Positions 16,820 through 25,554 of a stretch of DNA of 44,843 nucleotides are shown in pieces. The stretch spans positions 1 to 44,843 of the forward strand of contig JAETQF010000020.1 in assembly GCA_021770845.1 (NCBI GenBank), given 5' to 3'. Position 1 is the first letter of the stretch. Each line of letters opens with the position of its first letter. The translations under genes were made by a program, and so were the position numbers. This DNA comes from Oscillospiraceae bacterium. GTDB lineage: Bacteria; Bacillota; Clostridia; Oscillospirales; Oscillospiraceae. The notes beneath the pieces were generated by a model. That model ran no database searches. It saw only the letters and a program-made list of their open reading frames with translations, and was not told the DNA's origin.

Positions 16820-16848
16820 TTGTTTAAAATAGCATATTCCATTATACT
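16820..16848 (+). promoter_or_regulatory. Promoter of the XRE-Maf fusion gene
   Basis: TTGTTT, 17 bases, TATACT. It overlaps the divergent promoter, a layout in which the XRE domain could control both. Confidence 0.55.
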
Positions 16849-16868
16849 ACTTTATATAAAATAGTCAA
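16841..16868 (-). promoter_or_regulatory. Promoter of the small DUF6809-like gene
   Basis: TTGACT, 16 bases, TATAAT on the minus strand, about 35 bases upstream of the start. Confidence 0.65.
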
Positions 16869-16877
16869 GAGGCTTTT

Positions 16878-17696
16878 ATGAGTAATTTGTCTGAGCGCAT
16901 GAAAGAATTGCGCCTTGAACACAAACTGAAACAAACAGAGGTTGCAAAAGCTGTTGGACTGTCCATCAGTGGCTATTGCAGCTATGAATACGGCAAGAGT
17001 GATCCCCAAACAGCCACTTTAGTCAAGCTGGCACAGTTATACCATGTCTCTACCGATTATCTCTTGGGCCTTAACGAGCCAGCGCCGGGTGGAGTGGGGA
17101 AAATCATCCTCGCCTCCAAGTCCCCCCGCCGCCGGGAGCTGCTGAAGCAGATGGGCCTTGAGGACTTCAAGGTCACCGCCCCCAACGTGGACGAGACGGT
17201 GGAACCCGGCCTCCCCCCCGCCCAGATTGTGGAGCAGCTGTCCCTGCGCAAGGCCGCGGCGGCGGCCAACCGGGCGGGCCCCAACGATCTGATTATCGCC
17301 GCCGACACGGTGGTGGCCCTGGACGGCAGAATTCTGGGCAAGCCCCGGGACGAGGAGGACGCCTTCGCCATGCTGTCCGCCCTGTCCGGGCGGGAGCACC
17401 ACGTCTACACCGGCGTGACGGTACTGCGGGGCGGCGAGCGCGTCACCCAGCACGAGGAGACCGCCGTGTCCTTCCGGGCGCTGGCCCCCGAGGAAATCCG
17501 GGCCTACATCGCCACCGGGGAGCCCATGGACAAGGCGGGGGCCTACGGCATCCAGGGCCTGGGGGCCCTGCTGGTGTCCGGCATCCGGGGGGACTACTGC
17601 AACGTGGTGGGCCTGCCGGTGTTCCGGCTGGGCCGGATGCTGGCCGGCCTGGGCGTGGATCTGTTGGGGAGTAATAAGGAGCAAGCAAAGCTATGA
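16878..17696 (+). CDS. XRE helix-turn-helix domain fused to Maf nucleotide pyrophosphatase
   Basis: A 272-residue two-domain protein. Residues 1-66 are an XRE/HTH_3 DNA-binding domain (LSERMKELRLEHKLKQTEVAKAVGLS...TDYLLGL). Residues about 73-265 are a full Maf-like nucleoside triphosphate pyrophosphatase, a house-cleaning enzyme. Maf motifs are visible: LASKSPRRRELL, DETV, AADTVVALDG, KPRDEEDAF, and YGIQG. The XRE part is AT-rich and the Maf part GC-rich, with a sharp change near 17080. A GTG at 17094 (GTG GGG AAA ATC) could be the original Maf start but lacks a well-spaced ribosome site. The stop overlaps mreC in ATGA. Confidence 0.88.
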   Translation: MSNLSERMKELRLEHKLKQTEVAKAVGLSISGYCSYEYGKSDPQTATLVKLAQLYHVSTDYLLGLNEPAPGGVGKIILASKSPRRRELLKQMGLEDFKVTAPNVDETVEPGLPPAQIVEQLSLRKAAAAANRAGPNDLIIAADTVVALDGRILGKPRDEEDAFAMLSALSGREHHVYTGVTVLRGGERVTQHEETAVSFRALAPEEIRAYIATGEPMDKAGAYGIQGLGALLVSGIRGDYCNVVGLPVFRLGRMLAGLGVDLLGSNKEQAKL

Positions 17697-18523
17697 AGCA
17701 ATTCTTCAGGAACAACGGCGGCCTGCTGCTGGTGGCGGCGGTGCTGCTGGCCGGCGTCCTCACGGTGGGGGCGTACATTTTGGGCTACCACCCCCTGTCC
17801 GGGGCGCTGGAGCTGCTGGCCACCCCCTTCCGGGCCGCCTCCTCGGCGGTGACGGGCTGGGCCCAGGAGCAGTATGACAAGTCCTTCCGCTATGATCAGG
17901 CCCAGGCCGAGATCGACGCCCTGCGCCGCCGGGTGGCGGAGCTGGAGCAGGACGCCATCGCCGGCCAGGAGGCCGTCCGGGAGAACGAGCGGATGCGGGA
18001 TCTGCTGGGCCTGGCCGAGCAGCGGCCGGAGCTTCAGTACCGGGACGCGGCGGTGGTGCGCCGGGCCTCGTCCAACTGGACGTCCGATCTGACCATCGAC
18101 CGGGGCACCTCCGGCGGGGTGGAGGCCGGGGACTGCGTCATCGACCAGTACGGCCACCTCATCGGCGTGGTGACCCAGGCGGATTTCAACTCCTCCCTGG
18201 TGACCACCATCCTGGATCCCACCCTGGAGCTGGGGGGCCGCATCGCCCGCACCGACGAGGACGCCATTTTGGAGGGGGACTTCTCCCTCATGCTGGAGGG
18301 GCTGACCCGGCTGTCCTATCTGCCGGAGGAGGCCCGGCTGGTGACGGGGGATCAGGTGATCACCTCCGGGCTGGGGGGGATGTATCCCCCGGGGCTGGCG
18401 GTGGGCACGGTGCGCTCCCTCGTCACCGAGGAGGACGGCCTCACCCGGTACGCCCAGGTGGAGCCCGCGGCGGACATCAACGGGGTGCAATATGTGTACG
18501 TCATCGTAGATTATGGGGAGTAA
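17693..18523 (+). CDS. mreC: Rod shape-determining protein MreC
   Basis: A 276-residue MreC, the bitopic scaffold of the elongasome linking cytoplasmic MreB to periplasmic-side wall synthases. One N-terminal membrane segment (about residues 10-30), a coiled coil (about 65-105) and the C-terminal beta domain (DLTIDRGTSGGVEAGDCVID...) are present. It overlaps maf by four bases; maf-mre adjacency is classical, but mreB and mreD are absent here. AAGGAG lies 11 bases upstream. Confidence 0.9.
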   Translation: MKQFFRNNGGLLLVAAVLLAGVLTVGAYILGYHPLSGALELLATPFRAASSAVTGWAQEQYDKSFRYDQAQAEIDALRRRVAELEQDAIAGQEAVRENERMRDLLGLAEQRPELQYRDAAVVRRASSNWTSDLTIDRGTSGGVEAGDCVIDQYGHLIGVVTQADFNSSLVTTILDPTLELGGRIARTDEDAILEGDFSLMLEGLTRLSYLPEEARLVTGDQVITSGLGGMYPPGLAVGTVRSLVTEEDGLTRYAQVEPAADINGVQYVYVIVDYGE

Positions 18524-18532
18524 TACCAATTT

Positions 18533-18659
18533 TGTAGGGGAGGGGGCGGTGTGTGCCGGTGGCACACGTCCATCGCCGACCCCGTAGGGGAGGGGCTTGC
18601 CCCTCCCGCCTTTTCGGCGCCCCCTCTGTCCCCCGGGAGGGGCAAGCCCCTCCCCTACA
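18533..18659. repeat. Palindromic intergenic repeat between mreC and mutS
   Basis: The element is bounded by the perfect inverted ends TGTAGGGGAGGGG and CCCCTCCCCTACA. Inside are two 25-base perfect inverted arms, 18584-18608 and 18634-18658, around a 25-base loop, forming a very stable hairpin. A TGTGTGCC/GGCACAC hairpin lies in its left part. It may attenuate or protect the mRNA between mreC and mutS. Related copies flank zapA and the U32 gene. Confidence 0.8.
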
Positions 18660-18685
18660 TTTTCTAACAAAGAGAAGGTGATCCC

Positions 18686-21316
18686 ATGGCGGAACTGACC
18701 CCCATGATGAAACAGTATTGGAGGGTGAAGGAGGAGCACCCGGACTGCCTGCTGTTCTTCCGGCTGGGCGACTTTTACGAGATGTTCCACGACGACGCCA
18801 AGCTGGGGGCGGAGGAGCTGGGCCTCACCCTCACCACCCGGGATCGGGGCAAGCCGGAGGAGGATCGGGTGCCCATGTGCGGCGTACCCTACCACTCCGC
18901 CCAGAGCTACATCGCCCGGCTCATCAAGCGGGGGTACAAGGTGGCCATCTGCGAGCAGATGGAGGATCCCGCCACCGCCAAGGGGTTGGTGGATCGGGAC
19001 GTGATCCGCATCGTCACCCCCGGCACCGCCATGGACGACGTGATGCTGGACGAGAGCCGGAACAACTACATCTGCGCCGTCTACCGGGACAGCGCCGGGG
19101 CCGCCCTGGCCCGGTGCGACCTGTCCACGGGGCAGTTCGCCGCCGTCCCCTATCTGGGGAAGGGCTTCCTGCCCCACCTGCTCAACGCACTGGCGGCCTG
19201 CCCCCCCAGCGAGGCCATTTTGTCCGACGCCGCCGCCTCCGACCCCGATCTGACCGTCTTTCTCAAGGAGCGGCTGGGCTGCCTGTGGCAGCGGGGGGAC
19301 GAGGTTCGCTTCCGCCCCGCCCAGGCGGCCCAGGCGCTGGCAGACTGCGGCCTGCGGAAGGCGGACGAGCCCCTGCCGGAGGAGGACGGCCCCCGGCTGT
19401 GCCTCCAGGCGTCGGGGGCGCTGGCGGCTTACCTGGCCGAGACGCAGAAGACCAACCTGGGCCATCTCAACTCCGCGGCCCCGGAGGGCGGGGCGGAGCA
19501 GGACTTTATGGAGCTGGATCTCACCGCCCGGCGCACCCTGGAGCTCACCGAGACCTTCCGGGAGCAGGACAAGAAGGGCTCCCTGCTGTGGGTGCTGGAC
19601 AAGACCAAGACCCCCATGGGCCACCGGATGATCCGGGCCTGGATCGAGCAGCCCCTGCTCTCCCCCGCCGCCATCGCCCGGCGGCAGGATCAGGTGGCCG
19701 CCCTTTTAGGCGACGCGGTGGCCCGGGAGGAGCTGATCCGCACGCTCCGCCGTGTGCCCGATCTGGAGCGGCTCATCGGCAAGGTGGTGTACGGCTCCGC
19801 CAACGCCCGGGATATGCTGCTGCTGGGCACCGGGCTGTCCGTCCTGCCCGAGCTGGCGGATCGGGCCAGGGACGCGGCGGCCGCCGCCCTGGAGCCGCTG
19901 GCGGAGGGGCTGGGCGGGCTGGAGGAGCTCCAGGCCCTGCTGCTGTCCGCCATCCGGGAGGACGCGGACGACAACCGCCTGCCCTTCACCATCCGGGAGG
20001 GGAACTTCATCCGCACGGGCTACAACGCCGAGGTGGACAGGCTCCGGGACATTCTGGATCACGGGGCGGATTTGCTGGCCGCCCTGGAGGGCCGGGAGAA
20101 GGAGCGCACCGGGATCAAGAGCCTGAAGGTGCGCTATAACAAGGTGTTCGGCTACTACATCGAGGTGTCCAAGAGCTACTACGACCTGGTGCCGGAGGAC
20201 TACATCCGCAAGCAGACCCTGGTGAACTGCGAGCGGTTCTTCACCCAGGAGCTGAAGGATCTGGAAAACGAGATCCTCTCCGCCCAGAGCCGGGTCACCG
20301 CCCTGGAGTACCAGCTGTTCCGGGAGCTGCGGGAGGCCGCCTCCGCCCAGGTGCGCCAGGTGCAGGAGGCCGCAGCCTGCGTGGCCCGGCTGGACGTGCT
20401 GGCCTCCTTCGCCGCCGCCGCGGCCCAGGGGGGGTACTGCCGCCCGGAGGTGGACGCCAGCGGCGTCATCGACATCAAGGAGGGCCGCCACCCGGTGGTG
20501 GAGCGGATGCTGGACGGCTCCCTGTTCGTGCCCAACGACACCCGGATGGACGGCAAGGACAGCCGCCTGGCCATCATCACCGGGCCCAACATGGCGGGCA
20601 AGTCCACCTATATGCGGCAGGTGGCCCTCATCGTGCTCATGGCCCAGATGGGCTCCTTTGTGCCCGCCCGCTCCGCCCGGATCGGGGTGGTGGATCGGGT
20701 GTTCACCCGGATCGGGGCGTCGGATGATCTGGCGGCGGGCCAGTCCACCTTCATGGTGGAGATGACGGAGGTGGCGGCCATGCTCAAAAACGCCACCCCC
20801 CGCTCCCTGCTCATCCTGGACGAGATCGGCCGGGGCACCTCCACCTACGACGGTATGTCCATCGCCCGGGCGGTGCTGGAGTACTGCGCGGACAAGAAAC
20901 GGCTGGGGGCGAAAACCCTGTTCGCCACCCACTACCACGAGCTCACCGAGGTGGAGCAGTCCATCGAGGGGGTGCGCAACTACCACATCTCCGCCAAAAA
21001 GCGGGGGGACGGCATCGTGTTCCTGCGGAAGATCGTCCCCGGCGGCGCGGATCAGAGTTACGGCGTGGAAGTGGCCAGGCTGGCCGGGGTGCCGGAGCGG
21101 GTGGTGAACCGGGCCCGGGAGATCCTGTCGGAGCTGGAGGGTCAGGGCGGCCCCTCCCCCGCCCCGCGGACGGCCCCGGAGCAGCCGGACGGCCAGGTGT
21201 CCCTGGGGGACATGGCGGGAGCGGCGGTGCTGGACGAGCTGCGCAATACCGCCGTGGAAACCCTGACGCCCATCGAGGCGCTGAATCTGCTGTACCAGTT
21301 GAAGCAGAGGCTTTGA
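18686..21316 (+). CDS. mutS: DNA mismatch repair protein MutS
   Basis: An 876-residue MutS, which recognises mismatches as a clamp-forming ATPase dimer. The N-terminal mismatch-binding domain has FFRLGDFYEMF, with the Phe-x-Glu motif present as FYE. The ATPase domain has Walker A GPNMAGKST (about residue 633), Walker B LLILDEIGRGTSTYDG and the signature region GASDDLAAGQSTFMVEM. Length is normal for MutS1. AGAAGG precedes the ATG. mutL does not follow it; a convergent pepF does. Confidence 0.97.
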   Translation: MAELTPMMKQYWRVKEEHPDCLLFFRLGDFYEMFHDDAKLGAEELGLTLTTRDRGKPEEDRVPMCGVPYHSAQSYIARLIKRGYKVAICEQMEDPATAKGLVDRDVIRIVTPGTAMDDVMLDESRNNYICAVYRDSAGAALARCDLSTGQFAAVPYLGKGFLPHLLNALAACPPSEAILSDAAASDPDLTVFLKERLGCLWQRGDEVRFRPAQAAQALADCGLRKADEPLPEEDGPRLCLQASGALAAYLAETQKTNLGHLNSAAPEGGAEQDFMELDLTARRTLELTETFREQDKKGSLLWVLDKTKTPMGHRMIRAWIEQPLLSPAAIARRQDQVAALLGDAVAREELIRTLRRVPDLERLIGKVVYGSANARDMLLLGTGLSVLPELADRARDAAAAALEPLAEGLGGLEELQALLLSAIREDADDNRLPFTIREGNFIRTGYNAEVDRLRDILDHGADLLAALEGREKERTGIKSLKVRYNKVFGYYIEVSKSYYDLVPEDYIRKQTLVNCERFFTQELKDLENEILSAQSRVTALEYQLFRELREAASAQVRQVQEAAACVARLDVLASFAAAAAQGGYCRPEVDASGVIDIKEGRHPVVERMLDGSLFVPNDTRMDGKDSRLAIITGPNMAGKSTYMRQVALIVLMAQMGSFVPARSARIGVVDRVFTRIGASDDLAAGQSTFMVEMTEVAAMLKNATPRSLLILDEIGRGTSTYDGMSIARAVLEYCADKKRLGAKTLFATHYHELTEVEQSIEGVRNYHISAKKRGDGIVFLRKIVPGGADQSYGVEVARLAGVPERVVNRAREILSELEGQGGPSPAPRTAPEQPDGQVSLGDMAGAAVLDELRNTAVETLTPIEALNLLYQLKQRL

Positions 21317-21469
21317 GAACGGCTCCACAGCCAAGTTGGCGAAATACCTCTCGCCTCCCTTGTCACGCCCATATTATCATAAATTTGTACCGCAATTGCA
21401 CCTATATCAGCGCAAAGGTCAAATTATTTTGTGCACATTAATTATTACAGCCCGTTTGCAGGGCAAGCG

Positions 21470-21497
21470 AAAAGCCGAGGCACAGGCCCCGGCTTTT
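21470..21497. terminator. Hairpin between convergent mutS and pepF
   Basis: AAAAGCCG and CGGCTTTT form an 8-base stem (the inner GG/CC extends it), ending in T-rich sequence on both strands. It sits four bases after the pepF stop. Confidence 0.65.
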
Positions 21498-21501
21498 CCT
21501 T

Positions 21502-23307
21502 TTACTGTTCCATCAGAGCTTCCATTTCGTCGATCAGCGTGCCGAACAGATCCAGCGCGTCCTGAACGGGCTGGGGGGAGGCCATGTCCACCCCCGCCCC
21601 CCGGAGCAGATCGATGGGATCCTGGGAGCAGCCGCCGGACAGGAAGCCCAGCATATCCTTCACCGCGGGGGCTCCCTCCTTCAGGATCCGGCGGGACAGG
21701 GCGATGGCGGCGGAGTAGCCGGTGGCGTACTGGTACACGTAGTAGTTGTAATAGAAGTGGGGGATGCGGGCCCACTCCAGGGCGATCCGGTCGTCGGTCA
21801 CCATGTCCGGGCCGAAGTATTTGGCGTTGAGGGCCTTGTACTCCGCGCACAGCAGCTCCGCCGTCAGCGGCGTGCCCTGGGCGTTCAGCTCGCCCATGCG
21901 CAGCTCGAACTCGGCGAACATGGTCTGGCGGTACAGGGTGCCCTTGAACTGCTCCAGGAAGTGGTTGAGCAGCCACGCCCGCTCGGTCTTGTCGGTGGTG
22001 CGGGCCAGCAGGTGCTCCATGAGCAGGGCCTCGTTGCAGGTGGAGGCCACCTCCGCCACGAAGATCACATAGTCCCGGTAGACGATGGGCTGGGTCTTGT
22101 TGGACAGGTAGGAGTGGACAGCGTGGCCCAGCTCGTGGGCCAGGGTGAACATACTGTCCAGGTCGTCCTTGTGGTTGAGCAGGATATAGGGATGGGTCAC
22201 CACACCGCTCATATATCCGCCGGATCGCTTGCCCACGTTCTCGTACACGTCGATCCAGCGGTTGTCCAGCCCCTCCTTGATGATGGCCCGGTACTCCTCC
22301 CCCATGGGGGCCAGGGCGTCGTAGACGGTGGCCTTGGCCTCCTCAAAGGGGATGACCTTGGACGCCCCCGCCACCATGGGGGCGTAGATGTCGTACATAT
22401 GCAGCTCGTCCACGCCCAGCAGCTTTTTCCGCAGGCGGACATAGCGGTGCAGCTTGTCCAGGTTGGCGTTCACCGTGTCCACCAGATTGCGGTACACCTG
22501 GGGCGGCACCCGGTTGGAGGCCACGGCGGCGGCCAGGGGGGACTCGTACTTCCGGGCGGTGGAGAAGAAGCGGCGCTTTTTCGCCTCCGCGTCCAGCAGG
22601 GCGGCGGCGGTGTTGCGGAAGCCGCCCAGGGTGTCGTAGTAGGTCTCGTAGGCGGAGCGGCGCAGATCCCGATCCTCGCTCATCTCATAGGGCACGAAGG
22701 TGGCGTTGGACAGGGGCAGGCGGTTCCCCTCCCCGTCCACCGCGTCGGGGAAGGTGAGGTCGGCGTTGGAGAATTTGGAGAACACCTCGTCCGGGGCCTG
22801 GGCCATCTCCCCCGCCGCGGCCAGCAGCTTCTCCTCCCCGTCGGACAGGGTGTGCTCCTTCTTGTCCTGGAGGACGGCGAAGAACCGGCGGTACAGCGTC
22901 AGCGCCGGCTGGTCGGCGTAGAACCGCTCCAGGGTTTCCTGGGGAATTTTCAGCAGCTCCGGGGTGTCGAAGGCGGTGGCGGAGCTCAGCTCCACCCACA
23001 GGGTGCCGCCCTTGCCCGCCAGGGCCTGGCAGGTGCCGTCCCGGGTGTCCTCGTCCTGGCGCAGGCTGGCGTATTGGTAGAGCCGGCTGACCTTCTCCAC
23101 CGTCTTGTCGCACAGGGTCAGGTAGTCATAGAGGGTCTGGGCGCTCTCGCCCAGCCGGCCGGCATAACCCGCCAGCACGGGGATGGCGGCCTGAACCTCC
23201 TCAAATTCCGCCTCCCACGCCTCATCGGTGGGATAGATGTCCGCGGTGTTCCAGGTGTATTCCACCGGAACCTCGGATCGCTGGGGGATTTTCTTCGCTT
23301 CTGCCAT
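21502..23307 (-). CDS. pepF: Oligoendopeptidase F (M3 family)
   Basis: A 601-residue cytosolic zinc metallopeptidase that cuts short peptides. The HExxH zinc motif is in FTLAHELGHAVHSYLS (about residue 383), and the third-ligand Glu lies in the following VAEVASTCNEALLMEHLL helix. The N-terminal M3 region (WNTADIYPTDEAWEAEFEEV) is typical of PepF. Length is normal. GGAGG lies nine bases upstream of the ATG. Confidence 0.95.
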   Translation of the reverse strand: MAEAKKIPQRSEVPVEYTWNTADIYPTDEAWEAEFEEVQAAIPVLAGYAGRLGESAQTLYDYLTLCDKTVEKVSRLYQYASLRQDEDTRDGTCQALAGKGGTLWVELSSATAFDTPELLKIPQETLERFYADQPALTLYRRFFAVLQDKKEHTLSDGEEKLLAAAGEMAQAPDEVFSKFSNADLTFPDAVDGEGNRLPLSNATFVPYEMSEDRDLRRSAYETYYDTLGGFRNTAAALLDAEAKKRRFFSTARKYESPLAAAVASNRVPPQVYRNLVDTVNANLDKLHRYVRLRKKLLGVDELHMYDIYAPMVAGASKVIPFEEAKATVYDALAPMGEEYRAIIKEGLDNRWIDVYENVGKRSGGYMSGVVTHPYILLNHKDDLDSMFTLAHELGHAVHSYLSNKTQPIVYRDYVIFVAEVASTCNEALLMEHLLARTTDKTERAWLLNHFLEQFKGTLYRQTMFAEFELRMGELNAQGTPLTAELLCAEYKALNAKYFGPDMVTDDRIALEWARIPHFYYNYYVYQYATGYSAAIALSRRILKEGAPAVKDMLGFLSGGCSQDPIDLLRGAGVDMASPQPVQDALDLFGTLIDEMEALMEQ

Positions 23308-23339
23308 GGTGTATGGCCTCCTTCTTGTTCGGTGGGGAT

Positions 23340-23368
23340 ATCATACCATATTTAAACAGGGCTTACAA
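23340..23368 (-). promoter_or_regulatory. Promoter of pepF
   Basis: TTGTAA, 17 bases, TATGAT on the minus strand, about 33 bases upstream of the start. Confidence 0.65.
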
Positions 23369-23383
23369 GGGCAGAAAACAGCG

Positions 23384-23425
23384 GGCCCGCCGGGGGAGGA
23401 TAACTCCCGGCGGGCCCGCTGTGGG
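23384..23425 (-). terminator. Terminator of the padR-pspC operon
   Basis: CAGCGGGCCCGCCGGG and CCCGGCGGGCCCGCTG form a perfect 16-base stem. On the minus strand it is followed by TTTTCTG, shortly after pspC. Confidence 0.85.
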
Positions 23426-23481
23426 GTACGGCGAAGCGGTTTGGGCGATCCGCCCGCCGCGCCTTTTGTCGATCAGCGGGC

Positions 23482-23667
23482 TCAGTACTCCTTGGGCATG
23501 ATCAGGGCGGCGATGATATACACCCACAGGGACAGGCCCGCGAAGGCCACCAGCAGGACAGTGGCCACGCGCACAACCGTGGGATCGACATTGAAGTAAC
23601 GGGCGATGCCTCCGCACACGCCGCACAGCAGGGCGTCGGGGCCGGTGGTACGGCAAAGACGTTTCAT
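23482..23667 (-). CDS. PspC domain membrane protein
   Basis: A 61-residue PspC-domain protein. The signature PDALLCGVCGGIARYFNVDPTVVRVATVLL leads into a hydrophobic membrane segment (about residues 36-57) ending MPKEY. Such proteins sense or stabilise membrane stress. The ATG at 23667 follows AAAGGAG; a longer reading would translate the ribosome site. It is the last gene of the PadR operon, 23 bases after the 57-residue gene. Confidence 0.88.
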   Translation of the reverse strand: MKRLCRTTGPDALLCGVCGGIARYFNVDPTVVRVATVLLVAFAGLSLWVYIIAALIMPKEY

Positions 23668-23689
23668 AGCAGTATGCTCCTTTCTCAAT

Positions 23690-23863
23690 TCAGCGCGGCA
23701 GCAGGCCGGGATTGCGCACCGTGGCCCCCGCGTAGGGCAGGACGCCGCTGACTACCCCGCAGCCGTCCAGGGCCCCCTCGTAGAGGGTGGGATCCGGGCA
23801 TCTGCGGCTGCAGGAGACGCTGGGGCGGCCAGGGCGTATGTCAAATACAGCGAGGTTTTTCAT
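23690..23863 (-). CDS. Small Cys-containing protein, 57 residues, unknown function
   Basis: A short gene beginning MKNLAVFDIRPGRPSVSCSR and ending NPGLLPR. It has three cysteines (two near residues 18-22 and one in DGCGVVSG). I do not recognise it. Support for coding: GAGGAGG lies ten bases before the ATG and overlaps the DUF4097 stop (CGC TGA GGAGG), it lies 15 bases after that gene, and pspC follows in the same operon. Pro/Gly content is high, with no membrane segment. Confidence 0.6.
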   Translation of the reverse strand: MKNLAVFDIRPGRPSVSCSRRCPDPTLYEGALDGCGVVSGVLPYAGATVRNPGLLPR

Positions 23864-23878
23864 CAGACGGGCACCTCC

Positions 23879-25549
23879 TCAGCGGCGATCCAGCGACACG
23901 TCGCCGCTGACACTGGTGATGGAATAGACGGGACCGGATCCATCGCCGTAGACGCACATCCCGTTGACGTAGTTGACGGGGAAGGAGCAGGACAGCTCGC
24001 CGCTGACGGTCTTCATCCGCGCCGAGAAGGGCCCCGCGTCGGGAATGCGGGCCTCCACGTCCCCGGACTTGGAGGACAGCTCCATGGCCTCCGGGAAGGC
24101 GGAGACGGCCGCGCTCACATCGCCGCTCATAGAGCCGCACCAGAGGCCGCCCGCCGCGCCGTCCAGCTCGATGTCGCCGCTGGCGCTCTTGGCGTTGACG
24201 CGCCCAAACTGGCCCCGGAGGGAGATATCGCCGCTGGCGGTCTCCGCCCGGAGCTCCGCGCAGGCGCCGGACAGATCCAGGTCGCCGCTGCCGGAGCGGA
24301 AGGAGAACTGCCTGCAGTCCGCCAGGCGGAGGCTGAGATCGCCGCTGCCGGTGGTGACCCTGAGCTGGTCGATGTCCAGCCCGTCCCGGTCAAACTCCAC
24401 ATCGCCGCTGCCGGTGGTGATGGAGATGGTCTCCCAGCGGCGGCTGGGCAGGTAGAGCTCCACGTCGGCGGAGCCGATGCCCCGGCGGGAGAAGAAGGAG
24501 GAGCTGGCGGTGCGGCCCTCCCGGATGGTGAGCACCCCGTCGGCGGAGCAGGTCACGTCCAGGTCGTCCACGTCGCCGTCGATGATCACCCCGGCATCGG
24601 CGGCCTCGCTGACGTGGATGGTCACGTCCCCAGCACCGGTGTGCACCTCAATGCCCCGGAGATCCTTCAGGGCGGTGACGGAATAGGAGCCGTCGTCCTG
24701 GTGCTCCATGCGGGAGTCGGAGCCGGTGAACCGGGGGCCCTGGGGCTGCCCTCCCTGGTACTCGCCCCACTGGGCGAAGAAGCCGCCCTTGGCCTTGTCG
24801 TAGCCGAAGCCGTAGATGACGTCCTTCTTTTCCTTGGGCCCCGCGCCGGCGAAGAAGCGGCCCTCGTCGGAGTCCAGCTCGGCCTCAAACTCCCACCCCT
24901 TGCCCTCCTGGGGCGGGACGGGGGGAGCGGGCGGCTCAGGCGGTGCGGGAGGCGTGGGGGGCACGGGTTCGTCCGGCTGGGTGTTGAAGTGGACGCGGAC
25001 ATGGTTGTTTTCCTTTTCCACGGTGGTGCGGCGCTGGATGGCGTCCTTGGCCTGCTTCGCCGCCTCCTTCACCTGGTCTATGGCCGTCCGGCAGATCTCG
25101 CCCACGTTGGCCAGAATGGCGTCCAGGTCGCTCTGGCCGGCGTTGGGGTCGTAGTTGTAGCGCGCGCCGCCGTGGCTGCCGGGCTCGCCCTGGGGGGCGT
25201 CCCCGGCGTCCATCCGGGCCCGCTGGGCCTCCGCCTCAATGCGCTCCGCTTCCGCGGCCAGCCGCTCGGCCTTCAGCTCCTCGGGCTCGTCGTTGTTGAT
25301 GGTGATGGGCGCTCCGTCCCCGGCGGGCTCCACGCCCAGGTAGGCCAGCAGCTCGTCCACGTCGCCCAGGTCGTCCAGAGCCCGGTTGAAGGCCTCCTCC
25401 TCGGGCACACCCGCGCCGTTCATCTCCAGGAAGCGGCGGTACAGGTTGTCGGACAGCTCCTCGATCAGCTCGTCCTTCTCCTTGGAGGCGGGGGCGGCGG
25501 ACAGGCGGGCGGCCACCGCCTCGCTCAGCTTCAGCTTCATATCATCCAT
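23879..25549 (-). CDS. DUF4097 beta-repeat protein with N-terminal DUF1700/HAAS-like domain
   Basis: A 556-residue protein. Residues 1-95 (MKLKLSEAVAARL...ELIEELSDNLYRRFLEMN...FNRALDDLGDVDELLAYLG) resemble the DUF1700/HAAS signalling helices usually paired with PadR. A charged, Pro-rich linker follows. From about residue 290 on is a right-handed beta repeat with recurrent GSGDVEF / SGDISL / SGDVEA motifs, the DUF4097 fold also seen in LiaX/YvlB-type envelope-stress proteins. The ATG at 25549 has GAGGAGG upstream, inside the padR end. No signal peptide is visible, so it is probably cytoplasmic or membrane-associated. Confidence 0.85.
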   Translation of the reverse strand: MDDMKLKLSEAVAARLSAAPASKEKDELIEELSDNLYRRFLEMNGAGVPEEEAFNRALDDLGDVDELLAYLGVEPAGDGAPITINNDEPEELKAERLAAEAERIEAEAQRARMDAGDAPQGEPGSHGGARYNYDPNAGQSDLDAILANVGEICRTAIDQVKEAAKQAKDAIQRRTTVEKENNHVRVHFNTQPDEPVPPTPPAPPEPPAPPVPPQEGKGWEFEAELDSDEGRFFAGAGPKEKKDVIYGFGYDKAKGGFFAQWGEYQGGQPQGPRFTGSDSRMEHQDDGSYSVTALKDLRGIEVHTGAGDVTIHVSEAADAGVIIDGDVDDLDVTCSADGVLTIREGRTASSSFFSRRGIGSADVELYLPSRRWETISITTGSGDVEFDRDGLDIDQLRVTTGSGDLSLRLADCRQFSFRSGSGDLDLSGACAELRAETASGDISLRGQFGRVNAKSASGDIELDGAAGGLWCGSMSGDVSAAVSAFPEAMELSSKSGDVEARIPDAGPFSARMKTVSGELSCSFPVNYVNGMCVYGDGSGPVYSITSVSGDVSLDRR

Positions 25550-25554
25550 GGTGT

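Noticed and set aside
14333..18659. GTAGGGG repeats considered as a CRISPR array
   Set aside because: The copies are kilobases apart and of unequal length, with palindromic arms and no regular spacers.
18524..18685. mreD expected after mreC
   Set aside because: The interval holds only the palindromic repeat; no membrane-protein frame is present.
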